A DNA stretch of 64,000 bases from Paraphoma chrysanthemicola (Eukaryota > Ascomycota > Dothideomycetes > Pleosporales > Phaeosphaeriaceae). Every line of letters begins with the position of its first letter. Positions within the stretch are counted from its first letter, which is position 1. Shown here piece by piece: positions 55,170 through 64,000 of this stretch. Position numbers and translations under genes: made by a program. Location: NCBI GenBank assembly GCA_020744225.1, contig JAGMWG010000015.1:186001-250000 (forward strand), written 5' to 3'. Under the pieces are notes generated by a model. It made no database searches, had not been told where the DNA came from, and saw only the letters and a program-made list of their open reading frames with translations.

Positions 55170-55415
55170 ATGGCCAAATTCTTCACCATCTTTGCCACCC
55201 TGGCTTGTAAGTTTCCGTGGAAGCATTGCCCTTTATACCAATCTCTTCACTACAAACCCAGCTAACCACAACCCAAATCATCAGTCGCCCTCACGGCCAT
55301 GGCAGCTCCTAACCCCGAGCCGCAGAGCTGTGGCGGCCAGGCTATTCCCGGCTCGGACTGCGGCTTCAACGACCAGTGCAGGTCCTGCCGCTGCCGCAAC
55401 GGTATCTGCCAATAG
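55170..55415 (+). CDS. Small cysteine-rich secreted peptide (effector/AMP-like)
   Basis: Exons 55170-55206 and 55285-55415; 55 residues. The intron (GTAAGT..ATCAG) interrupts the signal peptide. MAKFFTIFATLAFALTAMA is a clear signal sequence, then AAPNPEPQ, which may be a short propeptide, then a core with six Cys: SCGGQAIPGSDCGFNDQC followed by RSCRCRNGIC. The C-x(9)-C-x(5)-C-x(2)-C-x-C-x(4)-C pattern and the size of about 30 mature residues suggest a compact three-disulfide knot. A strong TATA box precedes it. Candidate roles are effector, antimicrobial or developmental peptide; none is shown by the sequence. Confidence 0.82.
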
Positions 55416-55825
55416 ATGACATCTCCGGGGCTTGTATCGCCAAGTCCAAGTATTGAGCAGTTCAAGGCTCCTGCTCTAAGCGTTGAGGGTCAATTCAGAA
55501 GGAAGGATATGCGGTGGTGTGTTGATTCAATTTATCTGGACGCGATGAGGATTGCCCCCAAGACCATTCGTTTTCAGTACATTCGCTTGCATGAGATAGC
55601 TATCACAACCGGGATTGTAGGATTGCAAAGAGCGTTTGTGTTGGACAGTGCATCGAAGCACGTTTCGCTCTATTGACAATATCATGCTATTCTGCGTCAC
55701 TCTATGCTACTGCGTCTCCGGCTCAATCAGAGTGAAGATTACCCTACCACAGTGACCTTACCACCTAGAGCTTCATGCATTTCACAATTGAGGTCTGTCG
55801 AAGCCTGCAGCTTCTTCCTTTTTTC
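55416..55825. other. Convergent 3' spacer
   Basis: Lies between the ends of the Cys-rich peptide gene and the Ldh_2 gene. No coding feature is supported. Confidence 0.45.
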
Positions 55826-56957
55826 TCAGTTCGTCTTGACTTGCAAAGGATGCACACCAACTTTCACTGCTTCCTTGTCCAGAGCATCGATCTCGGCTTG
55901 AACAAGTGGTATACCTGCCACTTCTCGCTCCCGTTGCTGTAGCTGCTCGAGCTCGCCTGGGAAGTAAATTCGATCCACACCCGCAGCCTTATCAGCTCCT
56001 ACAACTCGATCGTACAAGTACTGCATGCGCTCCCTGAAGTCCTGCAAGCTCATGAATAGATCAGGCTTGATTGCAACGAGAAAATGACCAACGTCTGATG
56101 GTTTCGATGGATCGTAAGGACCTGTGACATTTCCAGCAAATTCGGACCCTGAAAGGACGCCAGAGAAGACATCCATCATCACAGCCAGTCCCGAACCTTT
56201 CGGACCACCCATCGGAAGCATGACACCGCCGTCAAGGGCCGCTGCTGGATCTGTTGTAGGATGACCGTCTTTGTCCAGAGCCCAGTCCATTGGTATAGAT
56301 TCGCCTCTTCTTTTTGCTTTGTATATCTTACCACGCGCTGCGATCGATGGCGCCATATCGAGAATGAAAGAGTTGTCCTTGCCGGGCGCTCCACAGGCTA
56401 ATGGTGATACTCCCAGCAGTTTGCTTTTCCCGCCCCATGCCGGCAGTGCTGGACTGGAGTTGGTAAAGACCAAGCTCATCATGTCAGCGTCCAACGCCTT
56501 CTGCACGATCCACGCGCTCATACCAAAATGATTGGAATGCTTGATGCTGGTCATACCAATGCCATAGACCTAGGGAAAACGTCATCAGCCCAAGTTATGG
56601 GTACACAAGAGTGTGTCGGCCTACCTTTGCAGCTTCAACGGCGGCTGCCATGCCCACATCTGCTGCGACGAATCCCCACCCATTACGGGCATCAACTTGC
56701 GTGACTACTGGTGTAATCTGCTTGATTTCTGGTGTTGCTGAGCCGTCCAAGACGCCTTGCCGAATTCGTTCGAGATAGGAAGGGATTCGATTCATTCCAT
56801 GTGTGTCCACGCCTCGCAGATCAGCAGCGATCAAGCATCTTGCAACGATACTCGCATTTTCTGCAACAACGCCATTCGCAATGAGAACGTCTTGAACGAA
56901 TCGTCGAGCCTCATCAGCAGCGACAAATACTTTCTGGTCGGACTTTGCAGGATCCAT
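55826..56957 (-). CDS. Ldh_2 family (malate/L-lactate-type) NAD(P)-dependent dehydrogenase
   Basis: Minus-strand exons 56957-56625 and 56569-55826; intron 55 bp (GTAGGC..CCTAG); 358 residues, the family's normal size. Exon 1 has DLRGVDTHGMNRIPSYLERI with the conserved catalytic His region, then GWGFVAADVGM. Exon 2 continues GIGMTSIKHSNHFGMSAWIVQ, VFTNSSPALPAWGG, LLGVSPLACGAPG and MGGPKGSGLAVMMDVFSGVLSG, all signature blocks. Members reduce or oxidise 2-oxo/2-hydroxy acids: malate, sulfolactate, ureidoglycolate, 2,3-diketo-L-gulonate, delta1-piperideine-2-carboxylate. No signal peptide or clear PTS1. It is divergent from the Zn2Cys6 gene, 262 bp away, and belongs to the inferred sugar-acid cluster, where it might act on a 2-keto acid intermediate. 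Confidence 0.88.
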
Positions 56958-57087
56958 GATATACCGGACTGTTGGGCGGTGATTATGGTAAGTTCAACGT
57001 GCTGAGATAGCATATAGAATATCGCGTGGACTGTAAATGTCCGAGTTGTATTAGCTTGTGCTGCGGCGGCTAGGCCGGTGGCGTTTG

Positions 57088-57122
57088 CGGATATTCTCCG
57101 AAGAAATCCGTTGACCCAACGG
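57088..57122. promoter_or_regulatory. Palindromic CGG elements in the Ldh_2/regulator divergent promoter
   Basis: CGG-N7-CCG (57088-57100) and a perfect inverted repeat CCGTTG-N3-CAACGG (57108-57122) lie between the divergent starts at 56957 and 57220. Everted or inverted CGG triplets are the classical sites of Zn2Cys6 dimers. The same CGG-N7-CCG spacing recurs in the promoter at 61.5 kb. Confidence 0.45.
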
Positions 57123-57219
57123 AGTAGAGCCGCCTCGAGCTGTTAGTAAGCAATAGTTTAGCATGTTTTCTAGCTACTAATTGATGTCGGCCCCCGCTCC
57201 ATGCAATTGACAACGGACC

Positions 57220-59458
57220 ATGCCCGACAGCGACGCGCGCCGAAATCCGCGTCTCCGGCTCGCTTGTGCCCGTTGCCAGCGACGTAAAATCCGTGTAAGT
57301 GCAAGAACGCTCTCGTTGAGACGTAGATTTCTGACTGCACGCGCGCAAAATGTAGTGCGACGGACAATACCCAACATGTGGAAATTGCCGCAGAGCGTCC
57401 GCGGAATGCGTCGACGGGGACAGTGTGCGTCTTCGCTCTGTTCCGCGTGATCGTACCGGCGAAAGTGAAGTGCCACGCCTAAGAGGCCGCATCGCATGGT
57501 TAGAGGCGATCATTCGCGAAAGACTTCCTGATGTGGACTTGTCGGCAGAAGCTTCACAAGAAATTCCTGCTCCAGGATATGCTCAAGTCGACATTGATCG
57601 AGCGTCGTCTCAGCAACAAGAGCCACATTGTGAATCAACAGCATCCTTTCCGGCTCCAGACCAGGCAGCACGGCCATTAGATCAGCGAGCTCATGAAATT
57701 GGTCTGATTTCAGTCGGTGCAAATGCAGATCAGAAATACATTGGGCCATCAAGCGGCTACTTTCTTGCCCGCCTCCTTATCGCCCATTCACCATCGAAGA
57801 ATGCCTTACATGAAGTGGGACCTGAACCACTGGCCAACCAATCCATTATTAACGACCTTGTCGATTCGGTCCAAGGGCCCTTACCCGTTCCAAATCGTTC
57901 GCTTGTGGAACGACTTTGCCAAGTGTACTTTGACACGATCAATGCTCAATGGCCTATCCTTCACGAATCCTCGTTCAAGGCTGCTATCAACCAACTCCTT
58001 TCAGAAGAGGTCACAAGTGCCCAGCTACGCCAAAAAGATCCTCACGTCAGCTTTCAACTCTACATGGTTCTGGCTATCGCCGCAACGGTTCTTTCTCATC
58101 GGACCAAGCGCCAGTTCTCAGCGGAGTCGTACTGCATTTCGGCGTTGCAGCATCTCGATCAGTTGAATGTACAAAGCTCGACGCAAGGGTTGCAGTGCAT
58201 GCTCCTCCTTTTGATCTTCACTTTCCACAACCCGCATGTACGGCTCAGTATATGGCATCTGAACTATCAGTGCCTAGCCTCGGTGGTGGATCTTGGCTTA
58301 CAGAGAAATGTCACTGCATCTACAGGCATCTCTATCGTAAGTCAAGAAATTAGGACTCGCCTCTTTTGGACAGTGTTCAGTCTCGATCGTACTATTGCAA
58401 CGATGATGGGTCGGCCAATCGGCTTGCGCGATGAAGCTTGTGAACTTCGGGTGATACTGTCTCAAGATGACCATTGTAGTCTTAAGCTGATTGATTACGT
58501 CTAGCTACCACAAGACATCGGCGATGAGAGTTCGACAGGAGTGGAACAAGCGACAACGGCCTCTAGCAGTGTATTGATCTCCATACATCTTTTCAAACTG
58601 GCCAAGCTCAACTCTGAGCTAAAATACGTTGCGAACAGTATCGTCCGCGAAGCCCCATCTTACGCGTATCCTCCCATTACTGATATCACCTCCTGGCAAC
58701 GCGATATGCTTAGTCGTCTGGATCAGTGGGCCTCGGAAGTTCCGCAATGTATTCAAGGAAACTTTTACATGGAATCATTGTGCAAAATTCGGTTTCATAC
58801 TATGAGGCTTTTGCTTCTTCGTCCAAGCCCAGCCATACCCGCACCTCCACCGGCTGCGCTCGTCGACTGCCATGACTCCGCGCGTCAGCTTATTGGGTTA
58901 TACAGCGAGCTGTATAGAAAAGAACTACTGTTGTATGATTGGACGACCTTGCACGGGATCATTTCAGGCACAGTTACGATGTTGTATTGCATGCGTTCTG
59001 TGCCGGAGCTGGCAAGAGACGCCAAGGTTGAAGAGCTGATGAGCGACATGAACATCAGTCTTAGTATTCTTGGCGCCACAGGCGAATATTGGTCCGGTGC
59101 AAGACGTGCGCGCGATATACTAGAAGACTTGGGCAGGTCGACAATGACTTTCATCACACGTATCAGACCTACGCCTCCACAGAGAGACGCCGATTGGGCA
59201 GAGACGACGCCTGGCGCCACCATGAGTTGGCTCAACGATTCAGGAGCTGGAACAGAAGCTGGTCCCGTTTCCAATACAGTATTTCCTGCGGCGTTCCCGC
59301 TTCCAATCGAATCACACAATGAGTACTTGAATTGGTTCGACCCCAATCAACAACCGCATCTTTTCGGTGAAAACATGGAGATGGACACCATAATACGTAA
59401 CCTATTCGATGGCTTTGTTCCGCAGGTGGACAATCTCGTCATTGCCCCAGGTTTCTGA
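57220..59458 (+). CDS. Zn2Cys6 transcription factor, likely regulator of the cluster
   Basis: Exons 57220-57294, 57356-58450 and 58505-59458; 707 residues. Intron 1 (GTAAGT..TGTAG) splits the zinc cluster and intron 2 (GTGATA..TCTAG) rejoins CELR to LPQDIGDES. The cluster is CARCQRRKIRC then DGQYPTCGNCRRASAEC, spacing C-x2-C-x6-C-x6-C-x2-C-x6-C. LRGRIAWLEAIIRERLPDVD after it is a likely coiled-coil dimerisation helix. The fungal_trans domain contains YFDTINAQWPILHESSF and TRLFWTVFSLDRTIATMMGRP. A plausible local regulator: it sits between the Ldh_2 and dehydratase genes, and palindromic CGG sites lie in both divergent promoters. Its 3' end is only 10 bp from that of the dehydratase. Confidence 0.88.
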
Positions 59459-59468
59459 GGTGCCTGGC

Positions 59469-61439
59469 TTATCTGGGGCCTGCGGCCGTCAGGAAGTCGA
59501 AATCGGCACCTTCGTGTGCTTGGTTCACACTTCGCATATAGAGCCCGCGATATCCTCTTGTGTGTGTCTGCGCTGCCTTGCCTATCGCACCAGAGGTCCT
59601 CTTCCGTATCTCGATTCTTCTCTTGATCTCCTCATCGGTCACGTGTAGCTCGAGCGCGCCCCGATCGATGTCGCACTCAATCACATCGCCATTCTCGACA
59701 ATTCCAAAGACTGAATCTGGATCTGAAGACTCTGGCGAGATGTGTAGTCCGATTGTTCCACCGGCTGTTCCACTCATCCTGCCGTCTGACAGCCGAAGCA
59801 TGTCTAGTACACCTTGTTCGCTAAGCTTGCGAGGAATCGGGATCAGACCGGACTCTGGCATACCGGGATTGCCCACGGGACCGATGTTTTGTAGCACTAA
59901 AACGCTATCTGCGTCGACCTGCAGATCCACGCTATCGATGCGTGCTGCCAGATCTGCAGAGTTTGCGAAGACTACTGCTCGACCCTTGTGTCGTAGCAAT
60001 TTGCGGTTCTTTGATGCACTCGCTTTCATCATTGCTCCGTTAGGGCAGAGGTTGCCACGAAGCACTACCAGCGACGATGCAGGATATAGTGGATTATCAA
60101 GAGCATGTAAACAATTGGTCGGCGATGAACGAGGTATCGGAACATATGGTGTTGCTGCAAGGTTCTCCCCAAGAGTCCTACCGGATACTGTCCTGGCATC
60201 AAGATGCAGTAGTGGTTTTAGCTCATTAAGTAGAGCAACCATACCGCCGGAGTTGTGGAAGTCCGTCATGTAGTTCTCGCCACTTGGCTTCAGATCTACT
60301 AGAAGAGGTGTGCGACGGCCAATTTCGTTGAAAGTATCAAGCGTAATAGTATTTGCAACCTCTATTATGGTGGGGTACGAAGTCAGTGTATGTCGCGCAA
60401 CCAAATTATACATTGACAACTTACCTGGATGCCTTCCAATGATCGCCATGAGGTGCACAACGGCGTTAGTCGAGCCTCCAATAGCTTGCAACACCGTGAT
60501 TGCGTTCAGAAACGAGTCACGAGTGAGGATTTGCTGTGGTGTCAACTTCGTCGACGATGCTTGAACAGCAAGTTTTCCCGTTGCCTCAGCCACGCGCAGA
60601 CGCGCAGACGAAACAGCTGGGGCGGTAGCACCATTAAGAGGCATCATTCCAAGAGCTGCTAGGATACAAGCCATTGTGCTTGCTGTCCCCATCACCCCGC
60701 ATGTCCCACCCTATCGACTGTTAGACTCCACGATACACCAAGAATAATGTAGCTTACAGTAGGAGCAAGTTCGTCATTGATAGCCGAAATGTCTTCAACA
60801 TCAATGTTCCCTGCTCGGAAACTGGCCCAATTGTTCCTACAGTCGGTACAAGCGCCAATGCGCACGCCTTTGTGGCTACCAGGCATCATTGGACCAGTCA
60901 CTAGATGGATGATGGGTTTGTTGGCAGAAATCCCGCCCATCAATTGGGCGGGTGTAGTCTTGTCGCATCCTTATGCTATAATTAGACAGCATCATCAGAG
61001 AAGAGAAGTGGGGAACCATACCTCCGATGAGCACGACGGCATCGACAGGTTGAGCTCGAATCATTTCTTCCGTGTCCATGCTCATCAGATTTCTCAAGAA
61101 CATGCTGGTAGGACTTGAAAAGCTTTCATGAATGCTGATCGTTGGGAAATCGATGGCTAAACCTCCACTTAACTGAACCCCGCGCTTGACGGCATCAATA
61201 AGCTGTGGAACATTCGCATGACAAGGGTTGAAGCTCGAGTACGTATTGACAATTCCGATGATCGGACGCGACAATGCATCTTCGCTGTAACCGAGCGCCT
61301 TGATGAAGACTTTCCGTAAGAACAGAGAGAAATGGGCATCGCCGTAAGACGTCAGACCTTGACGTAGCCCGTTCGCATCTGTAGGTATTGGTGTGTCGAG
61401 ATCGTAGTCGGAACTCGTGTTACGGACAGCTTCGCTCAT
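59469..61439 (-). CDS. IlvD/Edd family dehydratase (dihydroxy-acid or sugar-acid dehydratase)
   Basis: Four minus-strand exons: 61439-61022, 60969-60758, 60710-60425 and 60361-59469; 602 residues. All introns are GT..AG and 47-63 bp. Fe-S cysteines are in place: Cys73 (NPCHANV), Cys141 (IGGCDKTTP) and Cys214 (GTCGVMGTAST). LKPSGENYMTDFHNSGG and SDGRMSGTAGGTIGLHISPE complete the active site. The enzyme removes water from 2,3-dihydroxy acids. The leucine/valine-pathway enzyme and sugar-acid dehydratases (arabinonate, xylonate, gluconate) share this fold. No mitochondrial targeting peptide is visible (MSEAVRNTSSDYDL), which argues against the housekeeping valine enzyme. The cluster context with an SDR and a lactonase favours a sugar acid as substrate. 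Confidence 0.9.
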
Positions 61440-61530
61440 GTTGAATTGTTGATCAGATTGTGTTTTCTAAGACTGGGTTTGAAGAGTGTGCCGCATGGTG
61501 AAGACGTGCTTAAGTGATTAGCACCGGTGC

Positions 61531-61560
61531 GGTTATTCGGAAAGTGTCCGTTGGCACGGA
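61531..61560. promoter_or_regulatory. CGG cluster in the dehydratase/SDR divergent promoter
   Basis: CGG (61531), CGG (61539), CCG (61549) and CGG (61558) lie within 30 bp in the 273-bp promoter shared by the dehydratase and the SDR. 61539-61551 is CGG-N7-CCG, the spacing also found at 57088. A CCAAT box follows at 61577. Suggests binding by the cluster's Zn2Cys6 protein. Confidence 0.45.
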
Positions 61561-61712
61561 TGGCCGATCACTGCAGCCAATGAAGGGGCGATTTGTAGAC
61601 TGACGGGAAAACCCCGACGCTTCCCGCATCCAAGGGACCTTCATGAACATCATATGCTGCGCTGAACTGAATGTTGGAAACATTTTAACTGCCATTTTGT
61701 TACATCTCTATC

Positions 61713-62516
61713 ATGCTCGATCTTCGGGACAAAGTTGCGCTTATTATTGGATTGGGCCAATCTGGCGATGATGGCTGGGGTATCGGAGCCGCATGCGCAG
61801 TTTTATTTGCGAGACAAGGCGCCACCATCTTTGGAGGCAATCGGACTGTCGCGTCAACCACAAAAACTCAAACGCGAATTCGGGATGAAGGCGGTGTATG
61901 CGACGTCATAGCCACGGAAGCGACGGACTCCGAATCCGTCAAGAACTTGATCGATGCCTGCATTGCAAAACACAAACAAATCGACATCCTTTTGACCAAC
62001 GTTGGTCAATCCCAACCGGGCTGTCCAGCAACAATGTCTGAGGCCACATGGGATGCTCAAATCGACCTCAACTTGCGAAGCGTGTATCTTGCTTGTCATT
62101 ACGTTCTTCCCATCATGGAAAGGCAAGACCGCGGCGGTGTGATAGTTTGCATCTCTAGCATAGCTGGCATGCGCTACATCGGCAAGCCTCAGATTGCTTA
62201 CAATACGACGAAAGCAGCGATTTTACAATTCGTCAAGGCAACAGCAGTCATGTACGCTGATAAAAATGTGCGACTGAACGCTGTGGTGCCGGGACTGATG
62301 GACACGCCGTACACGAAAGGCATGGCAGAAAGATATGGCAAGGACTATGAAGAGTTCCGCACGACGAGAGATAACCAGGTGCCAATGAATAGAATGGGCG
62401 ATGCTTGGGATGTTGCGAACGCGGCTCTATTTCTGGTTTCAGATGAGGCAAGTTATATCACTGGCCAGAAAATTGTTGTCGACGGAGGAATCACATCAAG
62501 TACAGGACGGGCATAA
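61713..62516 (+). CDS. Short-chain dehydrogenase/reductase
   Basis: A single-exon 267-residue classical SDR. The N-terminal cofactor loop is a variant, GLGQSGDDGWGIGAA (13-27), instead of the plain TGxxxGxG. Catalytic residues are Asn120 (DLNLRSV), Ser148/149 (CISSIAG), Tyr163 and Lys167 (AYNTTKAA). VPGLMDTPYTKGM and GQKIVVDGGITSS complete the fold. NADP preference is suggested weakly by GGNRTVAS after the second strand. It is divergent from the dehydratase across 273 bp with shared CGG elements, and convergent with the Dabb gene 80 bp downstream. Likely role: sugar 1-dehydrogenase or deoxy-keto-acid dehydrogenase in the sugar-acid cluster; the substrate is unknown. Confidence 0.9.
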   Translation: MLDLRDKVALIIGLGQSGDDGWGIGAACAVLFARQGATIFGGNRTVASTTKTQTRIRDEGGVCDVIATEATDSESVKNLIDACIAKHKQIDILLTNVGQSQPGCPATMSEATWDAQIDLNLRSVYLACHYVLPIMERQDRGGVIVCISSIAGMRYIGKPQIAYNTTKAAILQFVKATAVMYADKNVRLNAVVPGLMDTPYTKGMAERYGKDYEEFRTTRDNQVPMNRMGDAWDVANAALFLVSDEASYITGQKIVVDGGITSSTGRA

Positions 62517-62596
62517 TGTAGGCGAAAATCAAATGAAAAGTAATCTGCGTCTACCCAACCTAATTGCAAGATCATACAAAATGGTCCGCGAGAACT

Positions 62597-63087
62597 TCAT
62601 GCCGGATCTGTAACATGTGAACCAGCAAGCAGGCCATTTGCGAAAACCTCGAACATATGCTCGTCTTCCTTGGTGACCTCAAAATCAAAGCGCGTCACAT
62701 CCTCTTTGTATGGCCACAGAAGCTCACTGGTCACTCTGCAGTCAATCTTCAGCGATGGCGGTCGGTCACGGAGGAATACAGCAACTCACCGATGATGCTC
62801 ATCGCTCGCTTGGTATGCTTCTAGCGCCTTACGATCCTGGTGAAAGCTCAACAGCGCAAACTCATATCCCTTGCTTCGTTCGATAGGATCAGTCACAGAA
62901 GGACCGCCAACGATGAGTTTATTGTCAAGCACGCATGGAAGCTTTTTGAGCGATTTGAGCTGCTGAACAAACGTGGATTTGTGCGACGCTGAGACCGAAG
63001 GCTTAAACTTGAATAGAACTGTAACAAGTCAATACGACAATCTACATGGCGGGAAAAGTGTAAGGTACCTATATGAATGACGGTCAT
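62597..63087 (-). CDS. Dabb (stress-responsive A/B barrel) domain protein
   Basis: Three minus-strand exons: 63087-63069, 63018-62790 and 62735-62597; 128 residues. Intron 1 is 50 bp (GTACCT..TACAG) and intron 2 is 54 bp (GTGAGT..TGCAG), both frame-true. The start MTVIHIVLFKFKP is the typical first strand (IxHxVxFKxK) of the dimeric alpha/beta barrel fold. VLDNKLIVGGPS, GYEFALLSFHQDRKALEAYQAS and DEHHRVTSELLWPY follow in canonical order. Relatives include Dabb stress proteins, EthD-like enzymes and the mutarotases of the RhaM/FucU-like type. In a sugar-oxidation cluster a mutarotase-like role is tempting but unproven. The gene is one of the shortest here and is split by two introns, so it is easily missed. 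Confidence 0.82.
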
Positions 63088-63311
63088 TTTGGAATTGAAG
63101 ACTTTCTATTGTCAAATGACGAGCTCAGATTTGTAGTGCGAATGGGCGAGGCCAAGATTTCAAAGAACCATAGAGTTTCGAGAATATGGTAGCCAACATC
63201 AAGTACTTCCAGCTCATTGCATACAAAATAGCCCATGGTACTTGGAATATAGGAGTGGATCCAGTTACAGTGGATACTAATCTCCGCGCGGACTTTGTCC
63301 ATGTGTGGTTG

Positions 63312-64000
63312 TTAAACTACCCCGCTGCAGTGCCACCTAATCGTCATGATGGATCCACTTTCATTTTCCACAATGTACAGTGTCCTCATATCTTGGCCAC
63401 CCCAAGTCAGATTTGTCTTCACAGTCCCAATTTGTTCCAGTAATATGATCCACTTCATATGTCCTGTCTTCGCATGTACAAAAATGGACCCTAGAGTCGA
63501 GTGTGCAACGAAGAGATTTCCTTGCTCGTCCAACGCAAGCCTGTCAGGACCGCCCACTCCAAAGTACGTAGAGAAGCGACCCGTTTTCTGGACACTCCCA
63601 TCAGGATGGAATAGAGCTAACTCAAATGCTGTCGTCTCGAGTCATTGCCACAAAGATATTGGTCTGCGCTGCTTCCAACACTAGCCCGTTGGGTGCCGGA
63701 CATTTCCGCGGGAGCACGCCTATACGCCCGTCGGGAGTAATCCGATACACACGTCCGGACGGATCTTGCAAACCACTCATGCCCTGGTCGGTGAAGATGA
63801 TGGTACCCTCTCGCGTGACGATCAGATCGTTCGGTCCTTGTAGTCGCTCGCCATTACACCTTTCCATGACCGTCTCCGTCAGCCCGGTTTGTGGATCGAG
63901 AGCCATGATACCTGCCTTGAAGTCTGCGATAAGCAGCCGCTTCCGTTATGGATGCTAGACTAGTCCATTAGGCTCGCTATCGTATTACACGACCAAAGTC
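63312..64000 (-). pseudogene. SMP-30/gluconolactonase-like pseudogene, 5' end outside window
   Basis: The minus-strand chain reads SEPNGLV, then RLLIADFKAGIMALDPQTG, RLQGPNDLIVTREGTIIFTD, CPAPNGLVLEAAQTNIFVAM and GGPDRLALDEQGNLFVAH, the beta-propeller blades of the SMP-30 lactonase family (metal-binding PND and D in GGPDRL). It is disrupted: in-frame stops at 63985-63987 (TAA), 63955-63957 (TAG, where Trp is expected in LVWHP) and 63946-63948 (TAA), plus a frame change near 63618-63624 (TGA in frame, the next blade continuing in another frame). The three upstream stops all fit CpA-to-TpA changes. A functional copy would hydrolyse sugar lactones to the acid, between the SDR and the dehydratase in the pathway. 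Confidence 0.8.

Noticed and set aside
1..64000. CRISPR arrays, transposase genes, terminal inverted repeats, secondary-metabolite core genes
   Set aside because: None recognised by eye; no repeat-spacer arrays, no DDE or reverse-transcriptase motifs, and no polyketide or peptide synthase domains.

Overview
The window reads as nuclear DNA of a filamentous ascomycete (Pezizomycotina, plausibly a Dothideomycete). Most multi-exon genes carry introns of about 45-75 bp (GT..AG, one candidate GC..AG) with CTAAC/CTGAC-like branch points. Genes sit on both strands, and the content is typically fungal: Zn2Cys6 regulators, an RTA1-like protein, a WSC-domain protein, a probable TCO89-like TORC1 subunit, LPxE F-box-like proteins and small cysteine-rich secreted proteins. 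Exon joins below were worked out by eye from reading frame and splice consensus.

Layout. 0.7-12 kb: an alpha/beta hydrolase of the epoxide-hydrolase type, two LPxE (F-box-like) proteins, a small Cys-rich protein, a secreted GH78-type alpha-L-rhamnosidase-like enzyme, an unknown protein, and a type II membrane glycosyltransferase (GMA12/MNN10-like). 15-34 kb is the housekeeping-like core: a 1223-residue RanBP2 zinc-finger protein, an ABCF ATPase, a zinc-finger/Q-rich nuclear-type protein, a third LPxE protein, a B3/4-domain protein, a GPI-anchored surface protein and a TCO89-like protein. 34.3-38.1 kb is eroded: only fragments remain (F-box piece, exon-like pieces, an acidic tail). 38-53 kb: an SCP-X-type thiolase with a PTS1-like end, a SET-domain protein with a signal peptide, an RTA1 protein, two secreted-protein genes that each appear to carry one frameshift (a CrtC/Diels-Alderase-fold protein and a two-WSC protein), a five-exon Zn2Cys6 regulator and a secreted DUF8021-like protein. 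55.2 kb: a 55-residue cysteine-rich secreted peptide.

The most coherent functional unit is at 55.8-64.0 kb: an Ldh_2-family dehydrogenase, a divergent Zn2Cys6 regulator, an IlvD/Edd-family dehydratase, a divergent SDR dehydrogenase, a Dabb (dimeric alpha/beta barrel) protein and an SMP-30/gluconolactonase-like gene running off the end of the window. Dehydrogenase, lactonase and dehydratase are the enzyme types of a non-phosphorylative sugar-acid pathway, so I infer a small sugar-catabolic cluster with its own regulator. Its two divergent promoters share a CGG-N7-CCG element. The lactonase copy is broken: three in-frame stops, each explicable by CpA-to-TpA change as in repeat-induced point mutation, plus a frameshift. 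The substrate is not determined by the sequence.
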